A stretch of 16,664 nt of DNA from an uncultured Saprospiraceae bacterium (GCA_937967535.1 CALCMV010000212.1:1-16664), one strand, 5' to 3'. Counted from the first letter of the stretch, positions 1 to 8,243 are shown. Made by a program: numbers and translations. The notes: a model not told the origin generated them from the sequence alone.

Positions 1-2073
1 ATCTGTAAAATCAGCAAAAATACGATTGAGATATTTTTTTATATCATCATCGGCAATGGGGTACATATTGCCAATGGTTTTTGATACACGATTAGTGAGA
101 TTTTGCGCTCGTGCTTCTTTTCTGGCAGGGTCAAGGATGTATTCAAATAATGCCTCTTTTACGCGATTATCTAAACGCATAAATGACGGCGTGTTGTCCT
201 TTTTGGTCGCATCTAAATCTACCTTATAGAGTTCGGCGGCTACATCGTCAAATTTTATATTTGTGTCCTCTTTACTCAAACGAAATGCTTTGAGCAAGTC
301 ATTTTTTTCTAATAAAACAGCTTCTTCGCCTGTCGAAAAAATCTCGCCTATATCGACATTATGATGAAATTGCGGCAGCTTAATTTGTGTGGCTTGCTCG
401 CTAAAAACGGCTTTGATTTGGTATGATTTCACATCTTTTTCTAATGCGCTTGGTATAGCTTGTTGTTGGTTGGTTTTACGGGCTTCGAGGGTTTGTTCGG
501 TGGCTTCGTGTAGTTCAAACGCCATTTTTTCTACCAAATCCATATCGGTAGTTGCTGCGTCTGTTTCGGTGAGTAATTTGATACGTTCTTCGTCTATGTC
601 AGCGGTGATGTCCTCCGGTTCAGGTTCGTTGGCTTGGGGTGTTTTTGGTGGATTTCCCAATAATAATTCAAGTTGATTAGCTTGTTCGGTGGCTTTATTT
701 TCTTCATTGGCATTGTGTGCTATGCGATAATCTTTTTCGCTAAATCCGGCGCGATTGAGTCCTTTGACGATATTATCCAGCGTGTCTAAAAATTTATTGG
801 AAGCGGTGAATACATAACTCATATTAAGCAAAGCCGCCTTGTGTTGGCGCACGTAAGGCTGTCGCAAAACACGCCCCAAAATTTGCTCTACATCTACCGC
901 CGAACTCTTATTTGCCAACGACGCGAGTATATACGCAAAAGGACAATCCCAACCTTCTTTGAGCGCATTAATCGTGATGATATAGCGCACCGGACAATCG
1001 CGACTCATGAGGTCTATGCCCTTGATTTCGTTGAGATTAGCGGTTTTTATTTTGATTTGTTCCTCCGGTATATTGAGGTCAATTAGTTTGGCTTTGAGTT
1101 TTTCAAAAGTCGTATTGTCTTTATCGCTTTTAGGTTGGGCTTGAAACAAGACTATCGGACGAATGTATTTGCCGCCGTGCTGTTCTTCTTCGGCTTTTGC
1201 AGTCCGTTCTAATTTTTTTTGAAATTGAATCGCTGAACTAATCACGCCCGTTTTATCCGAATGATTATTGACAATAACGGGAATTTTGACCATATTTTCC
1301 GCCTTCAATTCAAGCGCATCCACGAAGCTGACAATATTGCTATTCTTGCGCGGCGTGGCGGTGAGGTCAAGTATAAAACTCGGATTGAGGTCGGTGAGCA
1401 TTTTGACGCTCAATTCGGTTTCGGCATTGTGGCTTTCATCTACTACGGTTACGGGATGCAGGTATTTGATGACTTCGCCGAGCGTAATGTCGGTTTGTTT
1501 GCCCAAAAGATGCTCAAAGGATTGAAGGTTGCCGTTTTCTTGAAATACCTTGCGGTCTTCCTTTTTTCGCGCCCGTAGGCTGTCGAAACTAAAGACCATT
1601 ATCGTCAGTTGGTCTTGTACCGAAGTGGCGTTGAAACCTTTGCCCTGCAAAAGTTCTGCCTTGTCGAGTACGACTACACGACTGCCGAAATGACTATTGA
1701 TTTTGCGGCGATACGGATGGTCGGGATTTTTGAGGTTTTTCAGCGTTTGCTCCAATATCGTAATAGATGGCACAAGCCACATCACCGCCTTAGGTTTATC
1801 CAAATCAAAGGCATCAAAAACCGTTTTGATGGCATTACAAGCGATAAAGGTTTTGCCTCCGGCGGTGGGTACTTTGAGGCAGATATGCGGTACGCTTGGC
1901 ACATTATTTTTGTAGGGTTCGACGGCTGTACCGGGAAAAGGCTGCAAGGGCGTGACGGGGTGTGCTGCCCAGAAATCGCTAAAGGCAAGCGGAATATCTT
2001 TGGTGGTTTGGAGATGTTCCAAATACCGTTTTAGGTCGCCGACGACTTGTTGTTGATATGGTTTGAGTTCCAT
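1..2073 (-). CDS. res: Type III restriction enzyme Res subunit (helicase part, 3' end outside window)
   Basis: ATP-dependent helicase/translocase and restriction subunit of a type III restriction-modification system, acting with Mod on unmodified DNA. The frame is open without a stop from ATG at 2073 to the window edge, giving 691 visible residues of a protein usually near 900-1000. Superfamily 2 motifs are in order: Walker A-like PTAGGKT (about residues 69-75), DESH box (212-215), LTATP (237-241), and EQILGRVLR (396-404) as the QxxGRxxR arginine-finger motif. The PD-(D/E)xK nuclease of this family lies near the C-terminus and so should fall outside the window; whether it is intact cannot be judged. 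The gene follows mod on the same strand after 138 bp, the usual mod-res order. Family assignment is secure from the motifs and the Mod neighbour. Confidence 0.92.
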   Translation of the reverse strand, partial: MELKPYQQQVVGDLKRYLEHLQTTKDIPLAFSDFWAAHPVTPLQPFPGTAVEPYKNNVPSVPHICLKVPTAGGKTFIACNAIKTVFDAFDLDKPKAVMWLVPSITILEQTLKNLKNPDHPYRRKINSHFGSRVVVLDKAELLQGKGFNATSVQDQLTIMVFSFDSLRARKKEDRKVFQENGNLQSFEHLLGKQTDITLGEVIKYLHPVTVVDESHNAETELSVKMLTDLNPSFILDLTATPRKNSNIVSFVDALELKAENMVKIPVIVNNHSDKTGVISSAIQFQKKLERTAKAEEEQHGGKYIRPIVLFQAQPKSDKDNTTFEKLKAKLIDLNIPEEQIKIKTANLNEIKGIDLMSRDCPVRYIITINALKEGWDCPFAYILASLANKSSAVDVEQILGRVLRQPYVRQHKAALLNMSYVFTASNKFLDTLDNIVKGLNRAGFSEKDYRIAHNANEENKATEQANQLELLLGNPPKTPQANEPEPEDITADIDEERIKLLTETDAATTDMDLVEKMAFELHEATEQTLEARKTNQQQAIPSALEKDVKSYQIKAVFSEQATQIKLPQFHHNVDIGEIFSTGEEAVLLEKNDLLKAFRLSKEDTNIKFDDVAAELYKVDLDATKKDNTPSFMRLDNRVKEALFEYILDPARKEARAQNLTNRVSKTIGNMYPIADDDIKKYLNRIFADFTD

Positions 2074-2125
2074 GTTATTCTTTGTCTGTATCAGAATTTT
2101 TTGTAGGAGTTTGGGGGAGTTTACT

Positions 2126-2194
2126 CGACGGACATTTTTGAAATGTCAGGCGAGATTGTGCCTTGTCGCCTGACATTTCAAAAAATGTCCGCCG
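2126..2194. repeat. Nested palindromic element between mod and res
   Basis: Arms at 2126-2153 and 2166-2194 are inverted repeats differing by one mismatch and one extra base, separated by a 12-nt loop. Each arm contains its own dyad (gacattt...aaatgtc), so alternative foldings are possible. It fills about half of the 138-bp gap in a presumed operon. It may be an inserted repetitive element or may attenuate or stabilise the mRNA between the two genes. The element at 8517-8574 has the same layout with another sequence. Confidence 0.75.
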
Positions 2195-2211
2195 ACTACG
2201 ATTCTCAGCCT

Positions 2212-3831
2212 TTAAAAGCGTGTAATATCTCGTGGTATTTTTTTGAAAATGATGCGGTTTTGAGTCATAAATTCCTCTGTAAGCAAACAATTGTCTGCAT
2301 AGATGATATACTGTTCGGCGGAGTCGATGATGCTTGCCAAAAAATCATGGTGTAGCGTAGTCAGTTGTTCCGGTTCGTAGTAAAAATAATACGCTGTATC
2401 GTCATGGTTGCCCAATAAATACGAGTGGTCGGGCGTGGCATCGTCGTAGGACATTTTGGTTTCGGTGTACCATACGTACTCGCGTATTTTGGCAGTGCCA
2501 ACGGCTTCATTGAGATTATTATCAGCATGAAAAAGGGGCGCACCGAGTTCGTAATATTCAAAACTGCCGCCTGTGCCTTCTACCGCTTTTTTATCCTCGC
2601 CATAGCCTTGCATGACACGCTTGACACGCTCGGCGGTGATGTCATTGGCGTAATCTTCCATTTCTATTAAGATAAATTTACGATTACCACCGTCTTCTTT
2701 ATTGAGATTTAAAACGGCGTGGGCGGTGGTGCCGCTGCCGGCGAAGGAGTCGAGGATGATAGACTCTTCATTAGTTGCTTGATTTATAAGACCACTAATC
2801 AAATCAACGGGTTTAGGATAATCGAATATTTGAGTTCCAAAAATAGTCCTCAGCTCTTTGGTCGCAATTGAATTTATAGATGAACTTAAACCTATATTCT
2901 CATCTTTTGAGTTAGAGGGAGTTATCCATGAAGAAACAGGTTTTTTTAAAAAACGAAGTTCGGAAAGATGCCTTTTGTACTGTGGTGTACTTTTTCCATT
3001 TTTAGGAAAAATAACTTTATTTTCAGCAATTACCCTTTCCATTCTACTTCGTTCATAAACCCATACTCGATTCGGATTTGCTTCATAACTTATTCCTGTA
3101 TTTGGGTCAGTAATCGTATAAAATAAGTTAGGACGTTCATCCTTAGTTTTATTACAAGTTAAATTATCTGATGCCCACCTTCCCCTTGAGTCATTATCTG
3201 GGTTTTTATAGTTTTTTAAATTTTTTGGAACACCATTAAAAATAGTCTTTGAGGATTTTTGATATACAATAATATACTCGTGGTCAACAGTAAGGAAATT
3301 TTTAGCATCATTAGAGCCACTCCTTCTTTTCCACACAAAACTTGTTAAATAATTGCCACCACCAAAAATCTCATCACACATCAATTTCAAATTAGCTTGT
3401 TCATTATCATCAATCGAAATAAAAATCGCTCCGTCATTTGCGAGTAGCTTGTGCAGGAGTTGGAGTCTTGGGTACATCATACAAAGCCACTTATCATGTC
3501 GGGAGAGGTCATCGCCTTCCTTTCCCACAACTTCGCCGAGCCATTTTTTGATTTTGGGGTGGTTGACATTGTCGTTATAGACCCAGTTTTCGTTGCCGGT
3601 ATTATAGGGCGGGTCTATATAAATACACTTGATTTTTCCTTCGTACTGCGGTAGTAGGCTTTTGAGTGCTTCGAGGTTGTCGCCATGTATGATTTTATTG
3701 CCGCTATCGGTGGGCGTGTTGGTTTCGCCTGTATCGGTGCTGTAGCTGTATTGGTGTTCAAGGATTTTGAACGGTACGTCTCTGTGGTGGTTGATGACTT
3801 TTTCTTTTCCTATCCAATGTAATGTGGGCAT
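2212..3831 (-). CDS. mod: Type III restriction-modification system methyltransferase Mod
   Basis: Site-specific adenine-N6 (beta-class) DNA methyltransferase that also provides sequence recognition for the type III complex. From the chosen start it has 539 residues. Visible: catalytic motif IV IDPPYNTG (about 72-79), and the SAM-binding FxGxG motif I as DSFAGSGTTAHAV (361-373). DPPY before FxGxG is the beta-class order typical of type III Mod. An in-frame ATG at 3897 would add 22 residues, but ATG 3831 gives MPTLHWIGKEKV, which resembles the usual N-terminus of this family, so I prefer it. Between the motifs lies the target recognition region; this part (about 2760-3420) is clearly more AT-rich than both ends, suggesting domain exchange. 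The N6 specificity is known for the family rather than read from the sequence. Confidence 0.93.
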   Translation of the reverse strand: MPTLHWIGKEKVINHHRDVPFKILEHQYSYSTDTGETNTPTDSGNKIIHGDNLEALKSLLPQYEGKIKCIYIDPPYNTGNENWVYNDNVNHPKIKKWLGEVVGKEGDDLSRHDKWLCMMYPRLQLLHKLLANDGAIFISIDDNEQANLKLMCDEIFGGGNYLTSFVWKRRSGSNDAKNFLTVDHEYIIVYQKSSKTIFNGVPKNLKNYKNPDNDSRGRWASDNLTCNKTKDERPNLFYTITDPNTGISYEANPNRVWVYERSRMERVIAENKVIFPKNGKSTPQYKRHLSELRFLKKPVSSWITPSNSKDENIGLSSSINSIATKELRTIFGTQIFDYPKPVDLISGLINQATNEESIILDSFAGSGTTAHAVLNLNKEDGGNRKFILIEMEDYANDITAERVKRVMQGYGEDKKAVEGTGGSFEYYELGAPLFHADNNLNEAVGTAKIREYVWYTETKMSYDDATPDHSYLLGNHDDTAYYFYYEPEQLTTLHHDFLASIIDSAEQYIIYADNCLLTEEFMTQNRIIFKKIPRDITRF

Positions 3832-3920
3832 GTAATGGCTTGTTGGTTGGTGTAAAAGGTGCAAGATAGGGATTTTTTTGAGATTATAAATCGTCATTTT
3901 CCCGTTCCAAAAATCACTCT

Positions 3921-3992
3921 CATGGGAACAAAATCCAAAATTTTACCCATAAGGTTATTGTCATGGGTACAAAATGTGAAAATCTACCCATG
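3921..3992. promoter_or_regulatory. Paired operator-like inverted repeats upstream of mod
   Basis: Two related copies, with CATGGG at 3921 and 3962 and matching ACCCAT at 3945 and 3986, are offset by 41 bp, about four helical turns. The second copy is a perfect 8-bp dyad, CATGGGTA (3962-3969) with TACCCATG (3985-3992). Position upstream of mod and regular spacing suggest binding sites for a dimeric regulator. No regulator gene is present next to them, so this is inferred from pattern only. Confidence 0.4.
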
Positions 3993-3996
3993 AAAA

Positions 3997-4068
3997 TCAT
4001 TCGACATAAGTTAAAAATTCCGCCCCCACCAAATGCGCCAACACAATATCAAGGTGTTTTTCGTTCAT
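3997..4068 (-). other. Small open frame or gene remnant in the mod-ompA gap
   Basis: A 23-codon frame from ATG 4068 (MNEKHLDIVLAHLVG...) ends at TGA just before the CATGGG sites. Its composition is protein-like and GC-richer than the surrounding gap. I do not recognise it; it may be a short peptide or the tail of a decayed gene. The rest of the 3832-4224 gap holds only the operator-like sites and the two dyads listed separately. Confidence 0.2.
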
Positions 4069-4111
4069 GGTGCGGGTTTGGTATTTTTATTTTCAAAGTA
4101 AATAAATGCAA

Positions 4112-4179
4112 AATAATAAACTCACATTTCTGTTAAATTTGAACTCGAAAAAATTTAACCGAAATGTGAGTTTATTATT
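4112..4179. repeat. Long inverted repeat downstream of ompA-like gene
   Basis: Arms 4112-4140 and 4151-4179 (29 bp each) match at 28 of 29 positions around a 10-nt loop. It lies 46 bp after the stop of the OmpA-family gene and could end its transcript, since the RNA hairpin would be very stable, although no long U-tract follows on the minus strand. It could equally be a palindromic repeat element. Confidence 0.65.
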
Positions 4180-4189
4180 CTACAACTTG

Positions 4190-4207
4190 TCCCGACGAAT
4201 GACGGGA
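4190..4207. terminator. Small GC-rich dyad after ompA-like stop
   Basis: tcccg (4190-4194) and cggga (4203-4207) form a 5-bp stem with an 8-nt loop, 18 bp beyond the OmpA-family stop codon. On the plus strand it is followed by a T-rich run, but on the minus strand, where the gene ends, there is none. A role in termination together with the adjacent long inverted repeat is possible but weakly supported. Confidence 0.25.
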
Positions 4208-4224
4208 TTTTATTTCAAACCCCT

Positions 4225-6363
4225 CTAATTCACCCGCTTACCTTCCTGAAAATGGATGACTTGTGCATCAGGAAAATGCACAGCAATATTTCTATCCATA
4301 AAAGTTTGGGCTTGTATTTGATTCCGAAAATCACCAATCAGATACAAGTACTCGCCAATCATTGTTTGCTGTACGGTCACAAAGGCAAATTCACGGAAGA
4401 TTTCATGCGTCTTGGGTAGCGGACTCGGCGCACCAATCAATTGAATTTTGTAGCCCGTATAATTTGCCGGCAGTTTGATGGCACCTCTGCCTTCCGAAGC
4501 CACTACCGGCGGCTTGCTTGGTGCGGCAGGTTTGGCATCTGCATCCGTAACCGGCGCAGGCGGATTTGCTGTGCTTGTCTGCTCTGTATTGCGGCGTGGT
4601 GTGGGGAGTGCCACTTTATCTTTGGCGGTTTCTACTGTCTCTTCCATATTTCCTGTCGAAGGATAAGTCACCGCAGGTTCTGCCGTTTCTTGCTTCACTT
4701 CCGCAGGTACTTCCGGGCGCGTAGTGCGTGGTCTGGGAAGTGTTGGTTTTTGAGCAGCTTGTCCTTTGCCGAGTGTTGGTTTTTCGACCGAGCGTGTAGG
4801 TACTTCGCTGGTTTCAAACTCGCCTTTTTTGACCACTTCTTCTGCATTTGTATTGACGCTCGGTTTGGGCAATTGAGCATCGGCAGGAATCTGAATGACC
4901 TCACCTTCACCACGCATAATGCGCTCTTGCTCGGCTGCGCTTACTGTCGTTTTGGGCATCTTGGCATCGGCAGGAATCTGAACAACCTCACCTTCACCAC
5001 GCATAATGCGCTCTTGTTCGGCTGCGCTTACTGTTGTTTTAGGCATGTTGGCATCGGCAGGAATCTGAATGACTTCGCCTTCACCACGCATTATTTTTTC
5101 CCATTCTTCGGCATCGGTTGCGGGTTTATTTTGAGCATTGGCTTTTGCCACATCCGCAGCTACTTCTTTGGGCGGGAAGCCGCCTTCGGGTACTTGAATC
5201 ACCGAATTTTCTAACTCTGCCAAAATCTCATCCATACTTTGTTCCATCATCGAACTCGCCAATGAACCCTGATTTTCTTCATCTACATCCATGACTTGCA
5301 ATACCTTAAATTCGGTACGGCGGTTTTGAGCGTGTTGGTCTTCGGTACATTTTTGGGCAGGTGTTTTGCTTTTGTCGCAATCGCACTCTTTGAGTTTGAG
5401 ATTCGATTCGCCATAACCTCTATAACTCAATCTTCTCGGTGCAATTTTTCCTTTATTCACCAAATATTCTACCGCAGATTTTGCTCTTTTTTCTGACAAT
5501 ATCTGATTCGATGCCTGCAAATCGCGACAATCGGTATGTGCGCCCAACTCAACCACTAAATGCGGATTATCATCCAACAAACTCGCCAATTTGTCCAACT
5601 CCAATGCTGCCATAGGCGTAATATCCCATTTGCTGTATTCGTACAAAATATTATTCACTTCGATAGCTTCGCCAATGACAATACGGCGCATGTCAATATT
5701 TGCAACGAGCGTACCCGCCGAGTTTTCTGCGGTCAGATTGTCGGAAACACCCGGCTGTATATTGCTCAATCCTTCAAAACACAAAATACAATCATACACA
5801 TCTACATTCGCTTGAATGCGTTTGGTATAAAAACCTTTTTTGCGAATGAGAATAATGTATTGATTGCCCTTTTCAAAGGTATGCGAAAAGGTGTGTTTTT
5901 CGTGCTGACGCAAAACGAGTTCGGGCTTCTTTTCTGTATTATTATAAATTTCAATCGTTGCCCCGCGAATGGCATCAGTCGCATCCACGCCTTCATCTTT
6001 TTTGCTTTCTGCCAATGTAGCTTCAAAGATATAGCCGGGCGACCTCTCCATCGGAATTTTGACATAAATATTATCTCCGGCAGCTTTACCTTTTGCACTT
6101 CCGGCGATTTCTTTCTCCTTGAATCCCGCTTTACTGGCTACAAAACGATAATCCATTCCGATAGGCAATTTCATCTCAAATTTGCCTTCCATATTAGACA
6201 TAGCATTTGCCTGCGGCTTATCGCCCACATATGCCGTTACGATGACTTCATTGAGATAACCTTGATTATTCGCGGCAAATGCGTAACCCTCTACCGTTAC
6301 CATTTGCGCCTGTGCGCCGACCACCGCCAACGCCAAAACAAATAACAAAATAATTTTTTTCAT
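4225..6363 (-). CDS. OmpA-family envelope protein with N-terminal regulatory-like and C-terminal SPOR-like domains
   Basis: Secreted outer-membrane or periplasmic protein that should anchor to peptidoglycan. Residues 1-20 are a signal peptide ending AQA. Residues 21-90 resemble a carboxypeptidase-regulatory-like beta-sandwich. Residues about 236-356 form the OmpA C-terminal domain: HTDCRD with Asp278 and SEKRAKSAVEYL with Arg293, the pair that binds diaminopimelate in OmpA and at the same 15-residue spacing, then GYGES and NRRTEF. Residues 419-505 are three 29-residue repeats containing IMRGEGEVIQIPADA. A Pro/Thr-rich linker follows, and the last 75 residues (YKIQLIGAP...) resemble a divergent SPOR peptidoglycan-binding domain. 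It is transcribed alone, toward mod, with the heptamer tract directly upstream of its ATG. Exact role unknown; cell-envelope integrity or gliding/secretion support are possible. Confidence 0.88.
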   Translation of the reverse strand: MKKIILLFVLALAVVGAQAQMVTVEGYAFAANNQGYLNEVIVTAYVGDKPQANAMSNMEGKFEMKLPIGMDYRFVASKAGFKEKEIAGSAKGKAAGDNIYVKIPMERSPGYIFEATLAESKKDEGVDATDAIRGATIEIYNNTEKKPELVLRQHEKHTFSHTFEKGNQYIILIRKKGFYTKRIQANVDVYDCILCFEGLSNIQPGVSDNLTAENSAGTLVANIDMRRIVIGEAIEVNNILYEYSKWDITPMAALELDKLASLLDDNPHLVVELGAHTDCRDLQASNQILSEKRAKSAVEYLVNKGKIAPRRLSYRGYGESNLKLKECDCDKSKTPAQKCTEDQHAQNRRTEFKVLQVMDVDEENQGSLASSMMEQSMDEILAELENSVIQVPEGGFPPKEVAADVAKANAQNKPATDAEEWEKIMRGEGEVIQIPADANMPKTTVSAAEQERIMRGEGEVVQIPADAKMPKTTVSAAEQERIMRGEGEVIQIPADAQLPKPSVNTNAEEVVKKGEFETSEVPTRSVEKPTLGKGQAAQKPTLPRPRTTRPEVPAEVKQETAEPAVTYPSTGNMEETVETAKDKVALPTPRRNTEQTSTANPPAPVTDADAKPAAPSKPPVVASEGRGAIKLPANYTGYKIQLIGAPSPLPKTHEIFREFAFVTVQQTMIGEYLYLIGDFRNQIQAQTFMDRNIAVHFPDAQVIHFQEGKRVN
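4877..5137. repeat. Three in-frame 87-bp tandem repeats inside the OmpA-family gene
   Basis: The phrase gcatcggcaggaatctga starts at 4877, 4964 and 5051, exactly 87 bp apart, and the matching protein units are 29 residues long (about 419-447, 448-476, 477-505). The first unit is the most diverged at its N-terminal side (EEWEKIM instead of AEQERIM). Copy number could vary between strains by recombination without shifting the frame. Confidence 0.85.
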
Positions 6364-6370
6364 ACTTGAT

Positions 6371-6540
6371 AGATGAGAGACTTGAGACCTGAGACTTGAG
6401 AGATGAGATGTGAGACGCGGACATGAGACGAAAGAAATGAAATAAGAGAAAAGATATGTTTTTTATATCTTTTGTCTCATCTCTCCGGTCTCATCTCTCG
6501 CGTCTCACATCTCATTTCTCAAGTCTCAATTCTCATGTCT
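6371..6540. repeat. Heptamer repeat tract forming one long imperfect inverted repeat
   Basis: The whole gap between the OmpA-family start and the solute-binding protein stop is built of 7-bp units: acttgag, acctgag, acttgag, agatgag on the left and gtctcat, ctctccg, gtctcat, ctctcgc, gtctcac on the right. The halves are complementary: 6391-6419 and 6499-6527 match at 28 of 29 positions. The centre holds a 9-bp hairpin, 6449-6457 with 6465-6473. The right end overlaps the stop codon of the lipoprotein gene. It also occupies the place where the ompA promoter should be. Confidence 0.85.
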
Positions 6541-8221
6541 ATTTACTAATTTTTTTAACTGATAATAAATTAATGGCATTACCTGTAATGCCCTTGACAT
6601 TGGCGCGAAAGAATCGTGCCGTTTCATCATAATATAAGAAAATAACGGGTGCTTCTTCTACAATGATTTTATCCATTTTCTGGTACAAATCGTAGCGTTT
6701 GGCATCGTTATTTTCATTCAGCGCAGCTTCATACAGCCTATCAAAATCAACGTTTTGGAAGCGTGTATAGTTGGGTGGCGCAGGATTTTTGCTGTAAAAA
6801 AGCGTCATAAAGTTCTCTGCATCAGGGTAATCGGCAATCCATGAGGCGCGAAAGAAATCGGCTTCGCCTTTCGACATGAGTTCGCGCAGGGTAGCCGACT
6901 GCATGAGTTCTATTTTTGTTTTGACCCCAAGGTCTTCCCATTGTCTGGCAATGAATTGGCAGATGTCCAAGTAATCGCTATTGGTGCGGAGTTCGATTTC
7001 GGGCATGCCTTTTCCATTGGGATAACCCGCTTCTGCCAGTAGTTTAGCGGCTTTCGACGGCTTGTAATCATAACCTTTTACCTTAGACACATCAAAGGAA
7101 GGCAAACCCGCCGGAGCAAAACCCGAAGTAGCAGGTTTGGCTACACCGTTGCGGAGGGTTTGAAGCATTTTGCTGCGGTCAAATCCATAGTTGAGGGCTT
7201 GGCGTACCTTTTTGTGGCGCAGGGGGCTATCGGCTCTTTTGCCCCTAAAATCCATATTGATACCGAAATATTCCGAATTGAGAAAAGGCGATTTTTGGTA
7301 TTGGAGTTTGTCTGCGTGTTCGGGCTTGAGTGCGCCTGTTTCGGTCAGCAATTCATCAGCATAGGAAGATTCCAAGCCTGAAATGAAATCCAAATTGCCG
7401 TTCATCAATTCCAGATAAGCCGTATTTCTATCTGTCATAAAATTGACCCTTACCGCATCTACTTTCGGTAAGCCCGATTCAAAATATTTTTCATTTTTGG
7501 CTAATAATAATGCTTGGTTTTCGAGCCATTTTGTACATTTGAACGCGCCCGTACCCACAGGATTTGCGCGAAAATTTTTACCATATTTTGTAATCGCTTC
7601 TTGTGGAATAACGCTACAATATTGCATCGAAAAAATCCCCAACATCGGGCGAAACGGGCGTTTCAGATTCACTTGAAATGTATTGTCATCTATCGCTTGG
7701 AATGCTTGGCTCTCTGCCACGCGGTCTTTGAAAATCCACGCACCCGGAGAGTTGACCGCTTTATCCAAAATACGGTTAAAACTATACACTATATCCGAAG
7801 CCACCACTCTCCTACCCTTTCCATCTGCAAAACATTCATTATCATGAAAATACACATCATCGCGCAAATTAAAGGTATAAATCAGACCATCTTCTGAAAT
7901 ATCCCAGCTTTTGGCAATAGAAGGCTGTACATTGAGGTTTTCGTCGAGTTGTACCAAGCCATTATACATGTGGTCAATCGCCCATATATTCGTCTGACTA
8001 CGCGCAAATGCGGGGTCGAGCGAAGTAACGGCATTGGGCTGATTGTAGATGAATATTTTTTTGTCGCCGGAATCGTCCCTATTATCAGTGGAATCACCAC
8101 CACAAGCTATTAGCAAAATTCCAAATAACAAACTCCAAACTCCAATTCGGAAGTGATTTATATGGTATTTTGTTGAGAGGTCTAAGTTGTCTTTAACTTG
8201 ATTTAGATATTTTAATTTCAT
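6539..8221 (-). CDS. ABC transporter substrate-binding lipoprotein, family 5 (peptide/nickel/opine type)
   Basis: Extracytoplasmic solute receptor of 560 residues, similar to the DppA/OppA class. A hydrophobic stretch (about 28-39) ends in the lipobox LIAC with Cys40 as the lipidation site; the 27 residues before it are unusually long, but no later Met precedes the lipobox. Family features are NQPNAVTSLDPAFARS early in the mature protein, MYNGLVQLDENLNVQPSIA, SWDISEDGLIYTFNLRDDVYF with FHD, then ADGKGRRVVASDIVYSFNRI, NPVGTGAFKC, and a C-terminal lobe ending near FLYYDETARFF. No permease or ATPase gene lies beside it, so it is either an orphan receptor or works with transporter genes elsewhere. 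The ligand cannot be deduced. Both ends abut non-coding repeats or gaps, suggesting a single-gene transcript. Confidence 0.9.
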   Translation of the reverse strand: MKLKYLNQVKDNLDLSTKYHINHFRIGVWSLLFGILLIACGGDSTDNRDDSGDKKIFIYNQPNAVTSLDPAFARSQTNIWAIDHMYNGLVQLDENLNVQPSIAKSWDISEDGLIYTFNLRDDVYFHDNECFADGKGRRVVASDIVYSFNRILDKAVNSPGAWIFKDRVAESQAFQAIDDNTFQVNLKRPFRPMLGIFSMQYCSVIPQEAITKYGKNFRANPVGTGAFKCTKWLENQALLLAKNEKYFESGLPKVDAVRVNFMTDRNTAYLELMNGNLDFISGLESSYADELLTETGALKPEHADKLQYQKSPFLNSEYFGINMDFRGKRADSPLRHKKVRQALNYGFDRSKMLQTLRNGVAKPATSGFAPAGLPSFDVSKVKGYDYKPSKAAKLLAEAGYPNGKGMPEIELRTNSDYLDICQFIARQWEDLGVKTKIELMQSATLRELMSKGEADFFRASWIADYPDAENFMTLFYSKNPAPPNYTRFQNVDFDRLYEAALNENNDAKRYDLYQKMDKIIVEEAPVIFLYYDETARFFRANVKGITGNAINLLSVKKISK

Positions 8222-8243
8222 TAGTATGGTCGTTGAAACGAGG

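Noticed and set aside
1213..1220. Run of eight T (A8 on the coding strand of res) and a run of seven at 3873-3879 before mod as phase-variation tracts
   Set aside because: Too short to argue for slippage switching without strain data; type III phase variation normally uses longer tracts, and the T7 lies upstream of the preferred mod start.
1609..2034. 141-codon plus-strand open frame near the res start
   Set aside because: Antisense to the helicase motif region of res, with no recognisable domain.
4877..5137. CRISPR or satellite interpretation of the 87-bp repeats
   Set aside because: They are contiguous, in frame and encode a coherent 29-residue protein repeat.
4441..5214. 257-codon open frame on the plus strand opposite the OmpA-family gene
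   Set aside because: It is the antisense reading of a clearly real gene, its protein is cysteine-rich low-complexity sequence, and no family motif is visible.
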